The notes under the pieces: model-generated
Seen by the model: the letters and a program-made list of their open reading frames with translations, nothing else
Databases searched by the model: none
What the model was told of the DNA's origin: nothing
Part shown: positions 10,806 to 20,840 of the stretch, piece after piece
Numbering within the stretch: position 1 is the stretch's first letter
Layout: every line of letters begins with the position of its first letter
DNA from: Bacteroidales bacterium
GTDB lineage: Bacteria; Bacteroidota; Bacteroidia; Bacteroidales; PUMT01
NCBI GenBank assembly: GCA_007133565.1
Contig: SLMM01000057.1
Coordinates: 1-58,258 of the forward strand
Length of the DNA stretch: 58,258 bases
Direction of reading: 5' to 3'
Made by a program: the position numbers and the translations under genes

Positions 10806-12275
10806 TTAATTACTGCGGGGCCCGCCTACACGGTTCATTGCACACCTGAAACCAAGGTCGTCTCTCGACTCCTCCTGGTGCAGGAACCTCCTGGTACCGG
10901 GTGACAGCCAGTATGCCCTGTCTCTCCATGATCCTCCCTTGTATACCCTTACCTCATCATTGATAAGCGAAGTAAAATCACCGTCACGCTGGGAATACAT
11001 CCTGTGCTCACCGGAAGAGTCTTCGCTGTCGTAAAAAATGCTTGACCTGAGGTCGCCGTCACGGTAATTAATATAATCTGCCTGGGTGATATTGGGACTG
11101 CGGAAAGCATCCTCTTCGGATATAGGCTCACGCTGCAGCCGCCCAAGCTCATCTTTCTGAGCGATGTTGCCTTCTTCGTCAGTAACAAGCTTCGTGAAAA
11201 CGTTGCCGCGGAAAGGCCTGAACTCATCCACATCCTGATGCGACAGAGGCCTGTAAACATCCTGCACCCATTCGTTTACGTTGCCCGCCATATTGTAAAG
11301 GCCATAGTCATTGGGCCAGAAGGACCTTACCGGGGATGTTATCTCCGCACTTTCATCAGCGTGTCCCGCAACACCCATATAGTCGCCTCGGCCCCTTACA
11401 AAGTTGGCCCTCATCTGGCCGAGATGCCTCCTGGAGTCATTTCTTGTATGGTGCCCGTCCCAGGGATAAATCCGCCTTCCGTAAATCCGTTCCTCATAGG
11501 TATTGCCGATAAGCCCCACCGCAGCAAACTCCCATTCGGCTTCGGTAGGAAGCCTGTACCTCGGAAGAAGTATCCCATCCTCGAACTGAACCCGGCGCTC
11601 TCCGCCCTCCGGAGAGAGATCGGGAAGGTTCTGCAATACCAGCCCCTCATACTGGCCGGCAAGATAAGCCTCAGTGTTAAAGTTGTTTTCATTTATCTGG
11701 TTCGGATCCCATTCAATGATACCTTCCCTTATGAGTATCATCTCATTCACGCGGTCGGTCCTCCAGACACAATAATCGGTTGCCTGCATCCAGCTTACTC
11801 CTACAACCGGATAGTCATTGAAAGCAGGATGCCTGAAATAGGTCTCCACATAGGGCTCATTATACCCCAGCGGGCTCCGCCATACGGTCGTGTCGGGAAG
11901 GGCATTCCTGTAGACATCAGGGAAATCAACATATACCCTTCTTAACCAGTGAAGGTATTCCCTGTAATCGACATTTGAAACTTCTGTCTCATCCATAAAA
12001 AATGAACTGACAGTAACCCTCCTGGGAATATTGTTCCAGTCGAGCATCACATCCTCCTGGGTCCGGCCCATTGTAAATGTGCCTCCCTCAATGAAAACAA
12101 GACCCGGGCCGACCTCCTGCTCATAGAGCTGCCTTACCTCAAATCCGCCCATCTCCGGGTCATTGTAACGCCATCCGGTAGTGGGTGATACGTCAGTCCT
12201 CCTACCTCCCAGCAGTCCGCAGGAAGTTATCAGCACCGACAAAGCCACAAGCGAGAAAATGCTTCTTAATCTCAT
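10806..12275 (-). CDS. gldJ: Gliding motility / T9SS-associated lipoprotein GldJ (formylglycine-generating-enzyme-like fold)
   Basis: 489 aa; lipobox LITSC; FIEGGTFTMG, YRLPTEAEWEFAA, GLYNMAGNVNEWVQD; adjacent to murF, porU and porV. Confidence 0.85.
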   Translation of the reverse strand: MRLRSIFSLVALSVLITSCGLLGGRRTDVSPTTGWRYNDPEMGGFEVRQLYEQEVGPGLVFIEGGTFTMGRTQEDVMLDWNNIPRRVTVSSFFMDETEVSNVDYREYLHWLRRVYVDFPDVYRNALPDTTVWRSPLGYNEPYVETYFRHPAFNDYPVVGVSWMQATDYCVWRTDRVNEMILIREGIIEWDPNQINENNFNTEAYLAGQYEGLVLQNLPDLSPEGGERRVQFEDGILLPRYRLPTEAEWEFAAVGLIGNTYEERIYGRRIYPWDGHHTRNDSRRHLGQMRANFVRGRGDYMGVAGHADESAEITSPVRSFWPNDYGLYNMAGNVNEWVQDVYRPLSHQDVDEFRPFRGNVFTKLVTDEEGNIAQKDELGRLQREPISEEDAFRSPNITQADYINYRDGDLRSSIFYDSEDSSGEHRMYSQRDGDFTSLINDEVRVYKGGSWRDRAYWLSPGTRRFLHQEESRDDLGFRCAMNRVGGPRSN

Positions 12276-12300
12276 AATTCTTAATGTTTATTCGCGAAGT

Positions 12301-12308
12301 CAAATATA
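12301..12308 (-). promoter_or_regulatory. Putative Bacteroidetes -7 element (TATATTTG) upstream of gldJ
   Basis: Minus strand TATATTTG matches TAnnTTTG about 25 nt upstream of the gldJ ATG; CTTG lies about 21 nt further upstream as a partial -33 element. Confidence 0.45.
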
Positions 12309-12582
12309 ATAATTCTTTTATTTAATAAACAAGCCAAAACTTTTTTTAACTCCTGTAAGCCACGTATCCTGCATTTAATCAAGCACCTAAGCAAGCAAAG
12401 CCCACGAATTAAACTGCTTATCATAATCTAAACATCATACGTTTAATTTATTACGACAATAATGATAAAATTGTTTCCGTTTATCCAAAAATTTTGTCAA
12501 ATTTATCCCCACAGACGGCAACAACTGCGAATAACCAGTGATGTCAGTATGCCGGTAAAACTTCCAATAACACTTCCCTGGT

Positions 12583-15500
12583 ATGTTCAAGATCCTTACT
12601 GTAACAGCCCTCCTGATCTCAATCACCCCGCTGCGGGAGGCTGAAGCTGCAGTAACAACTGAAAAACCTGTCTCATATTCATACATCTCCACCAATGAAT
12701 TAGATGAAGTTCAACCTGAAGACCCGGACCGGAAAAGATCATATGCGCCTGTCTCGGTTCTTGCATCCGGCAACTGGGTGAAAATCAAAACAAATCAAGA
12801 TGGTGTATACAGGCTGACGTATGAAGATCTTATAGCTATGGGCATCAACTCGCCGCAAAATGTCAGGATTTTTGGAAACGGGAACAGGAAACTGCCCAAA
12901 ATGAACAATAAGCCGAGACCTGACGATCTGGTTGAAACCCGTATATACATCCACACCGGGCCTGGCAATGTATTCGGGCCAGGCAGCTATATACTCTTTT
13001 ACGGGCAAGGCCCGGTAAGCTGGGAATACGATGAGCAGGACCGGATTTTCAGGCACACCAGGCACCTCTATTCTGACGGCAGCTATTATTTCGTCACCTC
13101 ATCAGCATCCGGAAAACCGCGTATCGGAGTTAAAGACGCCCCGTCAGGATTCCCGGTTGCCTCAGTAGATGAATTTGACGATTATTCTTTTCACGAAAAC
13201 AACCTCGTTAATCTTCTTAAGTCGGGAAGGGATTGGTACGGAGAGCACTTCAGAGTCGTGACAGCCCGCACATTCAACTTCAGTTTCCCGGGGGCAGTAC
13301 AGGGAAGCCAGGCAAAAGTCAGATGGAGGGTTGCAGCGCGATCGCCGATTACTTCTTCATTCACGCTCCGGGCAAATTCAGGAGATTCCGACTATTTGAG
13401 CATGCCAGCGGTTACACCGGGGAGTGTGGTTTCTGACTACGCCTCAGTAAGAGAAAGCATGTTCACGGTATCTGAAGCCGGCCCTGAATTTGAGCTGACA
13501 CTTACCTACGACCAGGTAACCCCTTCTGCCGAAGGGTGGTTGGATTACCTGGTTGTCAATATACGCAGAACTCTTGCTATGAACAGTAGCCAGGTGCTGT
13601 TCAGGGATACAAGGTCGGTTGCTGAAGGTGCCGTTTCTGAATTCAGGATTGTTAACACCACTGCCGGGGTAAGGGTTTGGGATGTTACCGAACCGGCAGA
13701 TATATCTGAGTATGAGACACAACTCACAGCTGGCACAACACTGTTCACCGACGAAACAGGCAGCATTAACCAGTATATAGCCTTTGACGGCAGCGAATTC
13801 CTTGAGCCGGAAATTATCGGTCCGGTACCCAACCAGAACCTTCACGGGGTTACATCGGCAAACATGGTCATCGTATCGCATCCCCTGTTCCTTGACCAGG
13901 CAAACCGGCTCGCTGAACACAGAAGGGTGAACGACGGACTCGGAGTCATAGTGGTTACACCTGAAATGATATACAATGAGTTCTCTTCCGGCAAACCAGA
14001 TGTTACGGCTATAAGGGACTTCATGAAAATGCTGTATGACCGATCTGATGAAAACAGTGATACGTTAAGGTACCTGCTGCTGTTTGGGAACGGTTCCTAT
14101 GACAATCGACCGGGAGATCCTTCGGGCATGAACTTCATCCCCACCTATCAGTCGCCCAACTCCCTCCGGCCGACACAATCCTTCGTGAGCGATGATTTTT
14201 TCGGCCTGCTGGATGATGATGAAGGGGAGTTTAGCGGACTAATGGACATTGGCGTCGGAAGAATTCCGGTAACCACCCCCGAACAGGCAAGGGCAGTGAT
14301 AAACAAGATCATCAACTATAACTCTAAGGAAAAAAAAGGAGACTGGCAGAATGTACTCTGCTTCATTGCAGATGACGGCGACAATAATATTCACATGAGG
14401 GACTCTGATATACTGGCCACGGAGGTAGCTGCAAATTACCCTGTTTTCAATATTGACAAGATCTATCTCGACGCCTGGCCAAAAATCGGAACATCTCTGG
14501 GACAAAGATATCCGGAGGTTAATCGCACAATTTCCGAAAGGGTAAGGAAAGGCGCCCTTATTATCAACTATATGGGGCACGGTAACGAACTGAGGCTTGC
14601 AGACGAGAACATACTGGACATAAACGATGTGATGTCATGGACAAACCGGCACAGGCTCCCCATATTCATGACGGCAACCTGTGAATTCAGCCGTTATGAT
14701 AATCATGACAGAACCAGTGCAGGCGAAATGCTGTTGTTAAACCCGAACGGAGGAGCCATCGCGCTTTTTTCAACCACAAGGCTGGTGTATGCCACACCTA
14801 ACTTCTTCCTTAACCAGAACTTCTACCGGTTTGCCCTGGAAAGATTCCATAACGGCCGGGTTACGAGGCTTGGTGATATTATGAGGCTTACCAAGGTCAA
14901 TTCAGGTACAGGGATAAACAAGAGAAGCTTCGCCCTGATGGGTGATCCTTCAATGGAATTGGCCTTACCTGAGCACAGGGTAGAAATAACCTCTGTAAAC
15001 AGCCTGCCTGTAGCTGAAGGGCCAGACACGCTGAGAGCAATGGGGCATGTAAGGATATCGGGCGAAATAAGGAATAACCGGGGAGGTATGATGGAAAGCT
15101 TCGGTGGTGTAATCTATAATACGGTATATGATAAGGAGACTGAGAATACCACACTGGGAAACGATGGAGCCACACCCTTCAATTACACTGACAGAAGCAA
15201 TATTATTTACAAGGGAAAATCAAGCGTGTCAGGCGGAAAGTTCAGTTTTGAGTTCATCGTGCCCAGAGATATAGCTTACCATTACGGACACGGAAAGATA
15301 AGCTCTTTCGCCTCCGATGGGAACGATGACGCTGCCGGATACGCCAAAAATATAGTGATTGGGGGATCAGACCCGGATCCCGTAACTGATACCGAGGGGC
15401 CCGGAATTAAACTTTATATGAATGATACCAATTTCGTGCCCGGTGGTATAACAGACCGGAACCCGAGATTGCTTGCCTTCCTCACCGACAGCAGCGGGAT

Positions 15501-16050
15501 CAACACAACCGGAACCGGGATAGGACATGATATTACCCTTACCCTGAACAACGATCCTGCAACACTCATTGTACTCAACGATTATTACATTGCTGATGCC
15601 GACAGTTATCAGAGCGGAACATTAGAATATCCTTTCGAGAACCTGGATGAAGGAAGCTACAGTATCAGGCTGAAAGCCTGGGATGTTTTCAACAACTCTT
15701 CAGAAGCAGAGCTGGATTTTGTAGTAACTGCCACAGAAGAACTTACACTCAGGAATGTGTTCAACTATCCAAACCCGTTCACACAAAACACTACTTTTCA
15801 TTTTGAGCATAACCGCCCGGGAACCGACCTTGATGTCCTGATACAGGTATTCACAGTTTCAGGAAAGCTTGTAAAAACAATCAGCAGGACAGTCAGCACC
15901 CCGGGGTTCAAACCTGATCCGATACCCTGGAACGGTCTCGATGAATTTGGCGACAGGATAGGAAGAGGGGTATATATATACAGGCTGCGGGTGAGAACCC
16001 CTGAAGGAGAGACTGCAGAAAAATATGAAAGGATTGTTATACTAAAATAG
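12583..16050 (+). CDS. porU: T9SS C25-family cysteine protease / sortase PorU
   Basis: 1155 aa; signal peptide; C25 catalytic His and Cys contexts (IINYMGHGNE, MTATCEFSRYD); C-terminal sorting-domain-like segment (NVFNYPNPF...GRGVYIYRLRV); followed by porV. Confidence 0.9.
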   Translation: MFKILTVTALLISITPLREAEAAVTTEKPVSYSYISTNELDEVQPEDPDRKRSYAPVSVLASGNWVKIKTNQDGVYRLTYEDLIAMGINSPQNVRIFGNGNRKLPKMNNKPRPDDLVETRIYIHTGPGNVFGPGSYILFYGQGPVSWEYDEQDRIFRHTRHLYSDGSYYFVTSSASGKPRIGVKDAPSGFPVASVDEFDDYSFHENNLVNLLKSGRDWYGEHFRVVTARTFNFSFPGAVQGSQAKVRWRVAARSPITSSFTLRANSGDSDYLSMPAVTPGSVVSDYASVRESMFTVSEAGPEFELTLTYDQVTPSAEGWLDYLVVNIRRTLAMNSSQVLFRDTRSVAEGAVSEFRIVNTTAGVRVWDVTEPADISEYETQLTAGTTLFTDETGSINQYIAFDGSEFLEPEIIGPVPNQNLHGVTSANMVIVSHPLFLDQANRLAEHRRVNDGLGVIVVTPEMIYNEFSSGKPDVTAIRDFMKMLYDRSDENSDTLRYLLLFGNGSYDNRPGDPSGMNFIPTYQSPNSLRPTQSFVSDDFFGLLDDDEGEFSGLMDIGVGRIPVTTPEQARAVINKIINYNSKEKKGDWQNVLCFIADDGDNNIHMRDSDILATEVAANYPVFNIDKIYLDAWPKIGTSLGQRYPEVNRTISERVRKGALIINYMGHGNELRLADENILDINDVMSWTNRHRLPIFMTATCEFSRYDNHDRTSAGEMLLLNPNGGAIALFSTTRLVYATPNFFLNQNFYRFALERFHNGRVTRLGDIMRLTKVNSGTGINKRSFALMGDPSMELALPEHRVEITSVNSLPVAEGPDTLRAMGHVRISGEIRNNRGGMMESFGGVIYNTVYDKETENTTLGNDGATPFNYTDRSNIIYKGKSSVSGGKFSFEFIVPRDIAYHYGHGKISSFASDGNDDAAGYAKNIVIGGSDPDPVTDTEGPGIKLYMNDTNFVPGGITDRNPRLLAFLTDSSGINTTGTGIGHDITLTLNNDPATLIVLNDYYIADADSYQSGTLEYPFENLDEGSYSIRLKAWDVFNNSSEAELDFVVTATEELTLRNVFNYPNPFTQNTTFHFEHNRPGTDLDVLIQVFTVSGKLVKTISRTVSTPGFKPDPIPWNGLDEFGDRIGRGVYIYRLRVRTPEGETAEKYERIVILK

Positions 16051-16135
16051 CATGTATATATGTTATTAGTTCATTAACGCCTGAACGGGATCTCAAATTG
16101 CACAGGGAAGTATGCAACTGTATTATCAAATATAT

Positions 16136-16143
16136 TAGTTTTG
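16136..16143 (+). promoter_or_regulatory. Possible Bacteroidetes -7 element (TAGTTTTG) upstream of porV
   Basis: TAGTTTTG matches TAnnTTTG 25 nt before the porV ATG; no good -33 TTTG seen. Confidence 0.3.
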
Positions 16144-16168
16144 TAATTTTTAATCATTCAGACTTATT

Positions 16169-17383
16169 ATGGCTCACAGGTCTTTTGTGCTGTTTGGATT
16201 ACTGATCATTTTCAGTACCATCCCGGTAAATGTCCTTGCCCAGGAAATTGCTCCCTATGAGCTTGGCGGACAAATCAATGTTGTTCATGTGGCTGTTCCG
16301 TTCCTCACTGTTGCTCCTGATTCAAGGGCCGGGGCAATGGGCGATGCAGGAATTGCAATCCGTCCCGATGTTTATTCGATGCACTGGAACCCTGCCAAAT
16401 ACGCATTTATTGATAATGACTTCGGTGCAGCATTTTCCTACACACCGTGGCTCAGGAATCTTATCGACGACATTAACCTGGCCTATCTCTCGGGTTATAA
16501 AAGAATAGACAATTACCAGGTGCTCGCTGCCTCACTCACATATTTTTCACTGGGTGAGATAATCTTTACCAACATGGCGGGCGAACCCGACGGGCATCAT
16601 AATCCAAATGAGTTTGCAATTGATGTTGCCTATTCAAGGCTCTTTTCAGATAATTTCAGCGGAGGGCTGGCTTTCAGGTATATCCGTTCTGACCTTACCG
16701 GCGGCGCATATGTCCAGGGCATGGCCTCCAGGGCCGCATGGGCATTTGCAGCCGATGTATCAGCATACTACAGGAATGACATAAGCGTGTCAGGCCGGGC
16801 AGGGGAAATTGCCCTTGGAATGAACATATCAAACATCGGCAACAAGATCACTTACAGTGACGATCAGAACGCCCAGTTCATACCCATTAACCTCGGAATA
16901 GGCAGTTCACTGAGTCTTGATCTCGATCCTTACAACAGCATTGCTGTTGCCGTCGACTTTAACAAGCTCCTGGTCCCGACTCCTCCGGTATATTACCAGG
17001 ACAGGACCGATGATGACGGCAACCCTGTTATACGAGCCGGCATGGATCCGAATGTATCGGTCCCTATGGGCATGCTGCAGTCGTTCTATGACGCACCGGG
17101 AGGTTTGAGGGAAGAACTGAGGGAGATATTCTACTCTGTTGGACTGGAGTACTGGTACCTCAACCAGTTTGCCATCAGGGGCGGATATTACCACGAGCAT
17201 GAGACCAAGGGTAACCGCAAATACTTCACCACCGGCATAGGGTTGAAGCTTAATGTGTTCACTCTGGATGTTGCATACCTGGTGCCGGTATACCGTACAA
17301 ATCCGCTTGCCAACACCCTCAGGTTCTCCCTGGCCTTTGATTTTGATGCGCTTCGCAGGACCACTCCCGAAGAGGTGTTCTGA
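16169..17383 (+). CDS. porV: T9SS outer-membrane shuttle protein PorV (LptO)
   Basis: 404 aa; signal peptide; FLTVAPDSRAGAMGDAGIAIRPDVYSMHWNPAKYAF is characteristic of PorV; directly after porU. Confidence 0.93.
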   Translation: MAHRSFVLFGLLIIFSTIPVNVLAQEIAPYELGGQINVVHVAVPFLTVAPDSRAGAMGDAGIAIRPDVYSMHWNPAKYAFIDNDFGAAFSYTPWLRNLIDDINLAYLSGYKRIDNYQVLAASLTYFSLGEIIFTNMAGEPDGHHNPNEFAIDVAYSRLFSDNFSGGLAFRYIRSDLTGGAYVQGMASRAAWAFAADVSAYYRNDISVSGRAGEIALGMNISNIGNKITYSDDQNAQFIPINLGIGSSLSLDLDPYNSIAVAVDFNKLLVPTPPVYYQDRTDDDGNPVIRAGMDPNVSVPMGMLQSFYDAPGGLREELREIFYSVGLEYWYLNQFAIRGGYYHEHETKGNRKYFTTGIGLKLNVFTLDVAYLVPVYRTNPLANTLRFSLAFDFDALRRTTPEEVF

Positions 17384-17411
17384 AACCATAATGATTTAAG
17401 GTCTTTTTCAG

Positions 17412-17894
17412 ATGCATATAAGATGCGGAATAGGATATGATGTTCATCAGCTGGCTGATGGCAGAAAGCTTGTGATCGGGGGAGTTGACATTCCCCACAG
17501 CAAAGGATGTGTTGCACATTCAGACGGCGATGTGCTTCTTCATGCCGTTTGCGATGCACTGCTTGGTGCGGCTGCACTCGGCGACATCGGCACCCATTTC
17601 CCCGACAACGACAATAGTTACAAAGATATAGACAGCAGGATACTTCTGCGCAAAACCGTAGAGCTTCTGGGCGAGAAGGGGTATCAGACAGGCAATATTG
17701 ATTGCGTTGTCACCTTGCAGAAACCCAAAATAAAAGTTCATGCTGCAGAAATGAGGGAGGTTATCGGCAGTATTACCGGAGCAGGACCTGAAAATGTATC
17801 AGTAAAAGCCACCACCACAGAAAAGCTCGGCTTTGCCGGAAGGGAAGAGGGGGTTGCGGCATGGGCTGTCGTAACGATTTATCGCCGGGAATAA
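17412..17894 (+). CDS. ispF: 2-C-methyl-D-erythritol 2,4-cyclodiphosphate synthase
   Basis: 160 aa; GIGYDVHQL, HSDGDVLLHAVCDALLGAAALGDIG, VSVKATTTEKLGFAGREEG. Confidence 0.97.
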   Translation: MHIRCGIGYDVHQLADGRKLVIGGVDIPHSKGCVAHSDGDVLLHAVCDALLGAAALGDIGTHFPDNDNSYKDIDSRILLRKTVELLGEKGYQTGNIDCVVTLQKPKIKVHAAEMREVIGSITGAGPENVSVKATTTEKLGFAGREEGVAAWAVVTIYRRE

Positions 17895-17963
17895 AGAGTA
17901 AAAAAATTGTAAAAAAGAATTAATTTAGCCGGGAACAGAGAAGATTATATATACTGGCAAAAA

Positions 17964-18329
17964 ATGACAGAGAAAAAGACAATGGTGCTTGGAGCCAGCC
18001 CCAACCCCATGAGGTTTTCATACAAGGCGGTAAAAAGCCTCCAGCGGCACAATGTTCCGGTTGTACCCGTGGGAATAAAAAACGGGGAGATAGGCGGTAT
18101 CGAAATTCTTAAAAACAAGCCCCATCTTGACCACATACACACCATTACCCTCTACATAGGGCCTGCAAGGCAGAAGGAGTACTATTCATACATACTTTCA
18201 ATCCAGCCGGCCAGGATTATTTTCAATCCGGGCACCGAAAACAAGGAGCTCATGGATATGGCCAGAGAAGAAGGTATCGAGGTGCTTGAGGATTGTACAC
18301 TCATCATGGTTAATGGAGGCAGGTACTGA
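17964..18329 (+). CDS. CoA-binding-domain protein
   Basis: 121 aa; VLGASPNPMRFSYKAV and IIFNPGTENKEL typical of small CoA-binding proteins. Confidence 0.88.
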   Translation: MTEKKTMVLGASPNPMRFSYKAVKSLQRHNVPVVPVGIKNGEIGGIEILKNKPHLDHIHTITLYIGPARQKEYYSYILSIQPARIIFNPGTENKELMDMAREEGIEVLEDCTLIMVNGGRY

Positions 18330-18341
18330 CCACGGTCATTG

Positions 18342-18737
18342 CTAATTTTTATCAAAAACCGCAGTATAGTTTGCACCGTCAATCCTGTAGGTCCAGTTTA
18401 TTCGCCGGAGATTTGAGGTCGCTGTCCCGCTGCCGCTGATGCGGTATGAACCGCCACGGCCCCGGACAGTTTGCTGGTCTATTGTAAGTGATAGTCCCTG
18501 AACGTTTGCAACAACCTCAACACCAAGATCCAGGTTTGAGAAATTGCCTATTAGTACCCTGCTGCTGTCACCGGCGAAGTACCCTATGCCAACGATAAAA
18601 GTCTGCCTGCCGAAGGCCTCACTCTCTTCGGTTACCCTCCATGTCCCTTCGAGTGAACGGGGGCCGAAGATGTCATCATCGCACGAAACAATCGACAGAG
18701 CTAATAACGAGATAAACAGTACATTCCGGATTTTCAT
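18342..18737 (-). CDS. Hypothetical lipoprotein
   Basis: Internal ATG gives MKIRNVLFISLLALSIVSCDDD with a clear lipobox, so the start was moved from 18779 to 18737. Confidence 0.65.
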   Translation of the reverse strand: MKIRNVLFISLLALSIVSCDDDIFGPRSLEGTWRVTEESEAFGRQTFIVGIGYFAGDSSRVLIGNFSNLDLGVEVVANVQGLSLTIDQQTVRGRGGSYRISGSGTATSNLRRINWTYRIDGANYTAVFDKN

Positions 18738-18793
18738 GTTATTTTTTCTGACGAAGGTTAATGCGGGTTTCATCTGCACTTCTGAAATTACTG

Positions 18794-18811
18794 CCCCGGA
18801 ATTATCCGGGG
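18794..18811. terminator. Possible stem-loop terminator near hutU 3' end
   Basis: CCCCGGA-ATTA-TCCGGGG (7 bp stem, 4 nt loop) followed on + by TTTCTGTTTTT; orientation unclear. Confidence 0.4.
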
Positions 18812-18820
18812 TTTCTGTTT

Positions 18821-20830
18821 TTACTGTAATCCATCAATCAAGTCGTCACTGACAATATTTGGGATTGTTACCCTCAGTAAAGGGGTTCGGTTCATTTCCC
18901 GCTTTATAGTCTTCATTGCACCTTCATTTCGTGCCCAGCTTCGCCGTGCTATACCGTTGTTAACATCCCAGTGCAGCATCATCTCAAGACGCCGGTCAGC
19001 TTCGGATGTACCATCAAGAAGAAGCCCGAATCCCCCGTTAATAACCTCACCCCATCCTACACCTCCTCCGTTATGAATGGATACCCATGTGGCACCCCTG
19101 AAAGCATCGCCTATTACATTATGAACAGCCATATCGGCGGTAAATGAAGATCCGTCACAAATATCTGATGTCTCCCTGAATGGTGAGTCTGTTCCGGAAA
19201 CATCGTGATGATCTCTGCCAAGTACTACAGGTGCGGAAATTCTCCCATCCCTGATGGCTTTGTTGAAAGCAGATGCAATTTTTATCCTTCCGTTTGCATC
19301 AGCATAGAGTATTCTGGCTTTTGATCCCACCACAAGATTATTTTTCCCCGCCTGCCTGATCCACATCAGGTTGTCCTCCATCTGCGGCATTATCTCAGGC
19401 GGAGCTGTCCTGATGATATCTTCCAGTACGGAAGCCGCAATTGAGTCAGTCTCAACGAGGTCACTGTCAAGCGACGAAGTGCAGACCCATCGGAAAGGCC
19501 CGAAGCCGTAATCAAAAAAGAGGGGGCCCATAATATCCTGGACATATGAGGGATATCTGTACCTGCCCGAATTATCGAAAACATCCGCTCCGGCCCGGCC
19601 TGCCTCCAGGAGAAAAGCGTTCCCGTAATCCCAGAAGTACATTCCTTTTTCAACAAGGGCATTCACAGCAGCAACATGCCGTCGAAGCGAGGCACGCACA
19701 AGCTCACTGAATTTTGCAGGATCGGAAACCATCATCTCATTCGCCTCTTCAAATCCAATTCCTGCCGGGTAGTACCCTCCCGACCATGGATTGTGCAATG
19801 AAGTTTGGTCCGAGCCCAGCTCAATATGCACATTATCGCTAACAAGCCTTTCGAGCAGTTCGACGACATTTCCGCGATAAGCGAGTGAAACAGCCTCTCC
19901 CCTGCTTCTTGCGTCCAAAGCCCGCTTAATGAGCATGCCAGTGTCATCGAAAACCTCGTCAACCCAACCCTGCGAATAACGCAGGGCGGTTGCCTTCGGG
20001 TTTACCTCCGCCACCAGGCATATGCCGCCGGCAATGACCGTAGCTTTGGGCTGGGCACCCGACATCCCCCCAAGTCCGCTTGTCACAAAAATCTTACCGC
20101 GCAGGTCAGCCTTCTTATGCCCGGAGATTAGCCGTCCTGCATTCAGCACCGTGATAGTTGTACCGTGCACTATGCCCTGGGGACCGATATACATGAAAGA
20201 GCCCGCTGTCATTTGTCCGTATTGACTAACCCCCAGCGAGTTAAGCCTGTCATAATCCTCTCTTGAAGAATAATTGGGAATTACCATTCCATTTGTGACC
20301 ACAACCCTCGGGGCATCGGTATGAGAAGGGAAAAGACCCAGCGGATGACCTGAATAAAGCACAAGTGTCTGGTTGTCGGTCATCGTGGCGAGATACTGCA
20401 TCGTCAGGAGGTATTGTGCCCAATTTTGAAAGACTGCCCCGTTACCTCCGTATGTTATTAGTTCATGCGGATGCTGTGCAACCGCTTTGTCCAAATTATT
20501 ACTGAGCATCAGCATTATCGCTGCTGCCTGCTTCGATTCGTGTGGGTAGTCATCTATACTGCGCGCCTTTATCTCATAAGGAGGCCTGAACCTGTACATA
20601 TATATCCTGCCGTACTTTTCAAGCTCACCTGCAAATTCACTTGCAAGAACCTTGTGATGAAGCGGCTGAAAATATCTCAGAGCATTTCTGAGGGCCAGTT
20701 TTTTTTCCTCTGCGCCAAGTACCAGGTTTCTCGGGGGGGCATGATTTATATCGGAATCATAAACCGGAGCGGAAGGCAGTTCGTCAGGAATACCTTCAAG
20801 AATAAACTTTCTGAGTTCTTCCCGTGTCAT
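18821..20830 (-). CDS. hutU: Urocanate hydratase
   Basis: 669 aa; ITYGGNGAVFQNWAQYLLTMQYLATMTD, YSGHPLGLFPSH, GGLGGMSGAQPKA, HNGGGVGWGEVINGGFG. Confidence 0.95.
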   Translation of the reverse strand: MTREELRKFILEGIPDELPSAPVYDSDINHAPPRNLVLGAEEKKLALRNALRYFQPLHHKVLASEFAGELEKYGRIYMYRFRPPYEIKARSIDDYPHESKQAAAIMLMLSNNLDKAVAQHPHELITYGGNGAVFQNWAQYLLTMQYLATMTDNQTLVLYSGHPLGLFPSHTDAPRVVVTNGMVIPNYSSREDYDRLNSLGVSQYGQMTAGSFMYIGPQGIVHGTTITVLNAGRLISGHKKADLRGKIFVTSGLGGMSGAQPKATVIAGGICLVAEVNPKATALRYSQGWVDEVFDDTGMLIKRALDARSRGEAVSLAYRGNVVELLERLVSDNVHIELGSDQTSLHNPWSGGYYPAGIGFEEANEMMVSDPAKFSELVRASLRRHVAAVNALVEKGMYFWDYGNAFLLEAGRAGADVFDNSGRYRYPSYVQDIMGPLFFDYGFGPFRWVCTSSLDSDLVETDSIAASVLEDIIRTAPPEIMPQMEDNLMWIRQAGKNNLVVGSKARILYADANGRIKIASAFNKAIRDGRISAPVVLGRDHHDVSGTDSPFRETSDICDGSSFTADMAVHNVIGDAFRGATWVSIHNGGGVGWGEVINGGFGLLLDGTSEADRRLEMMLHWDVNNGIARRSWARNEGAMKTIKREMNRTPLLRVTIPNIVSDDLIDGLQ

Positions 20831-20840
20831 AAGCAGGGGG

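Noticed and set aside
11238-11945. 235-aa plus-strand ORF inside gldJ
   Set aside because: Antisense shadow of a well-supported gldJ coding frame; no recognisable domain.
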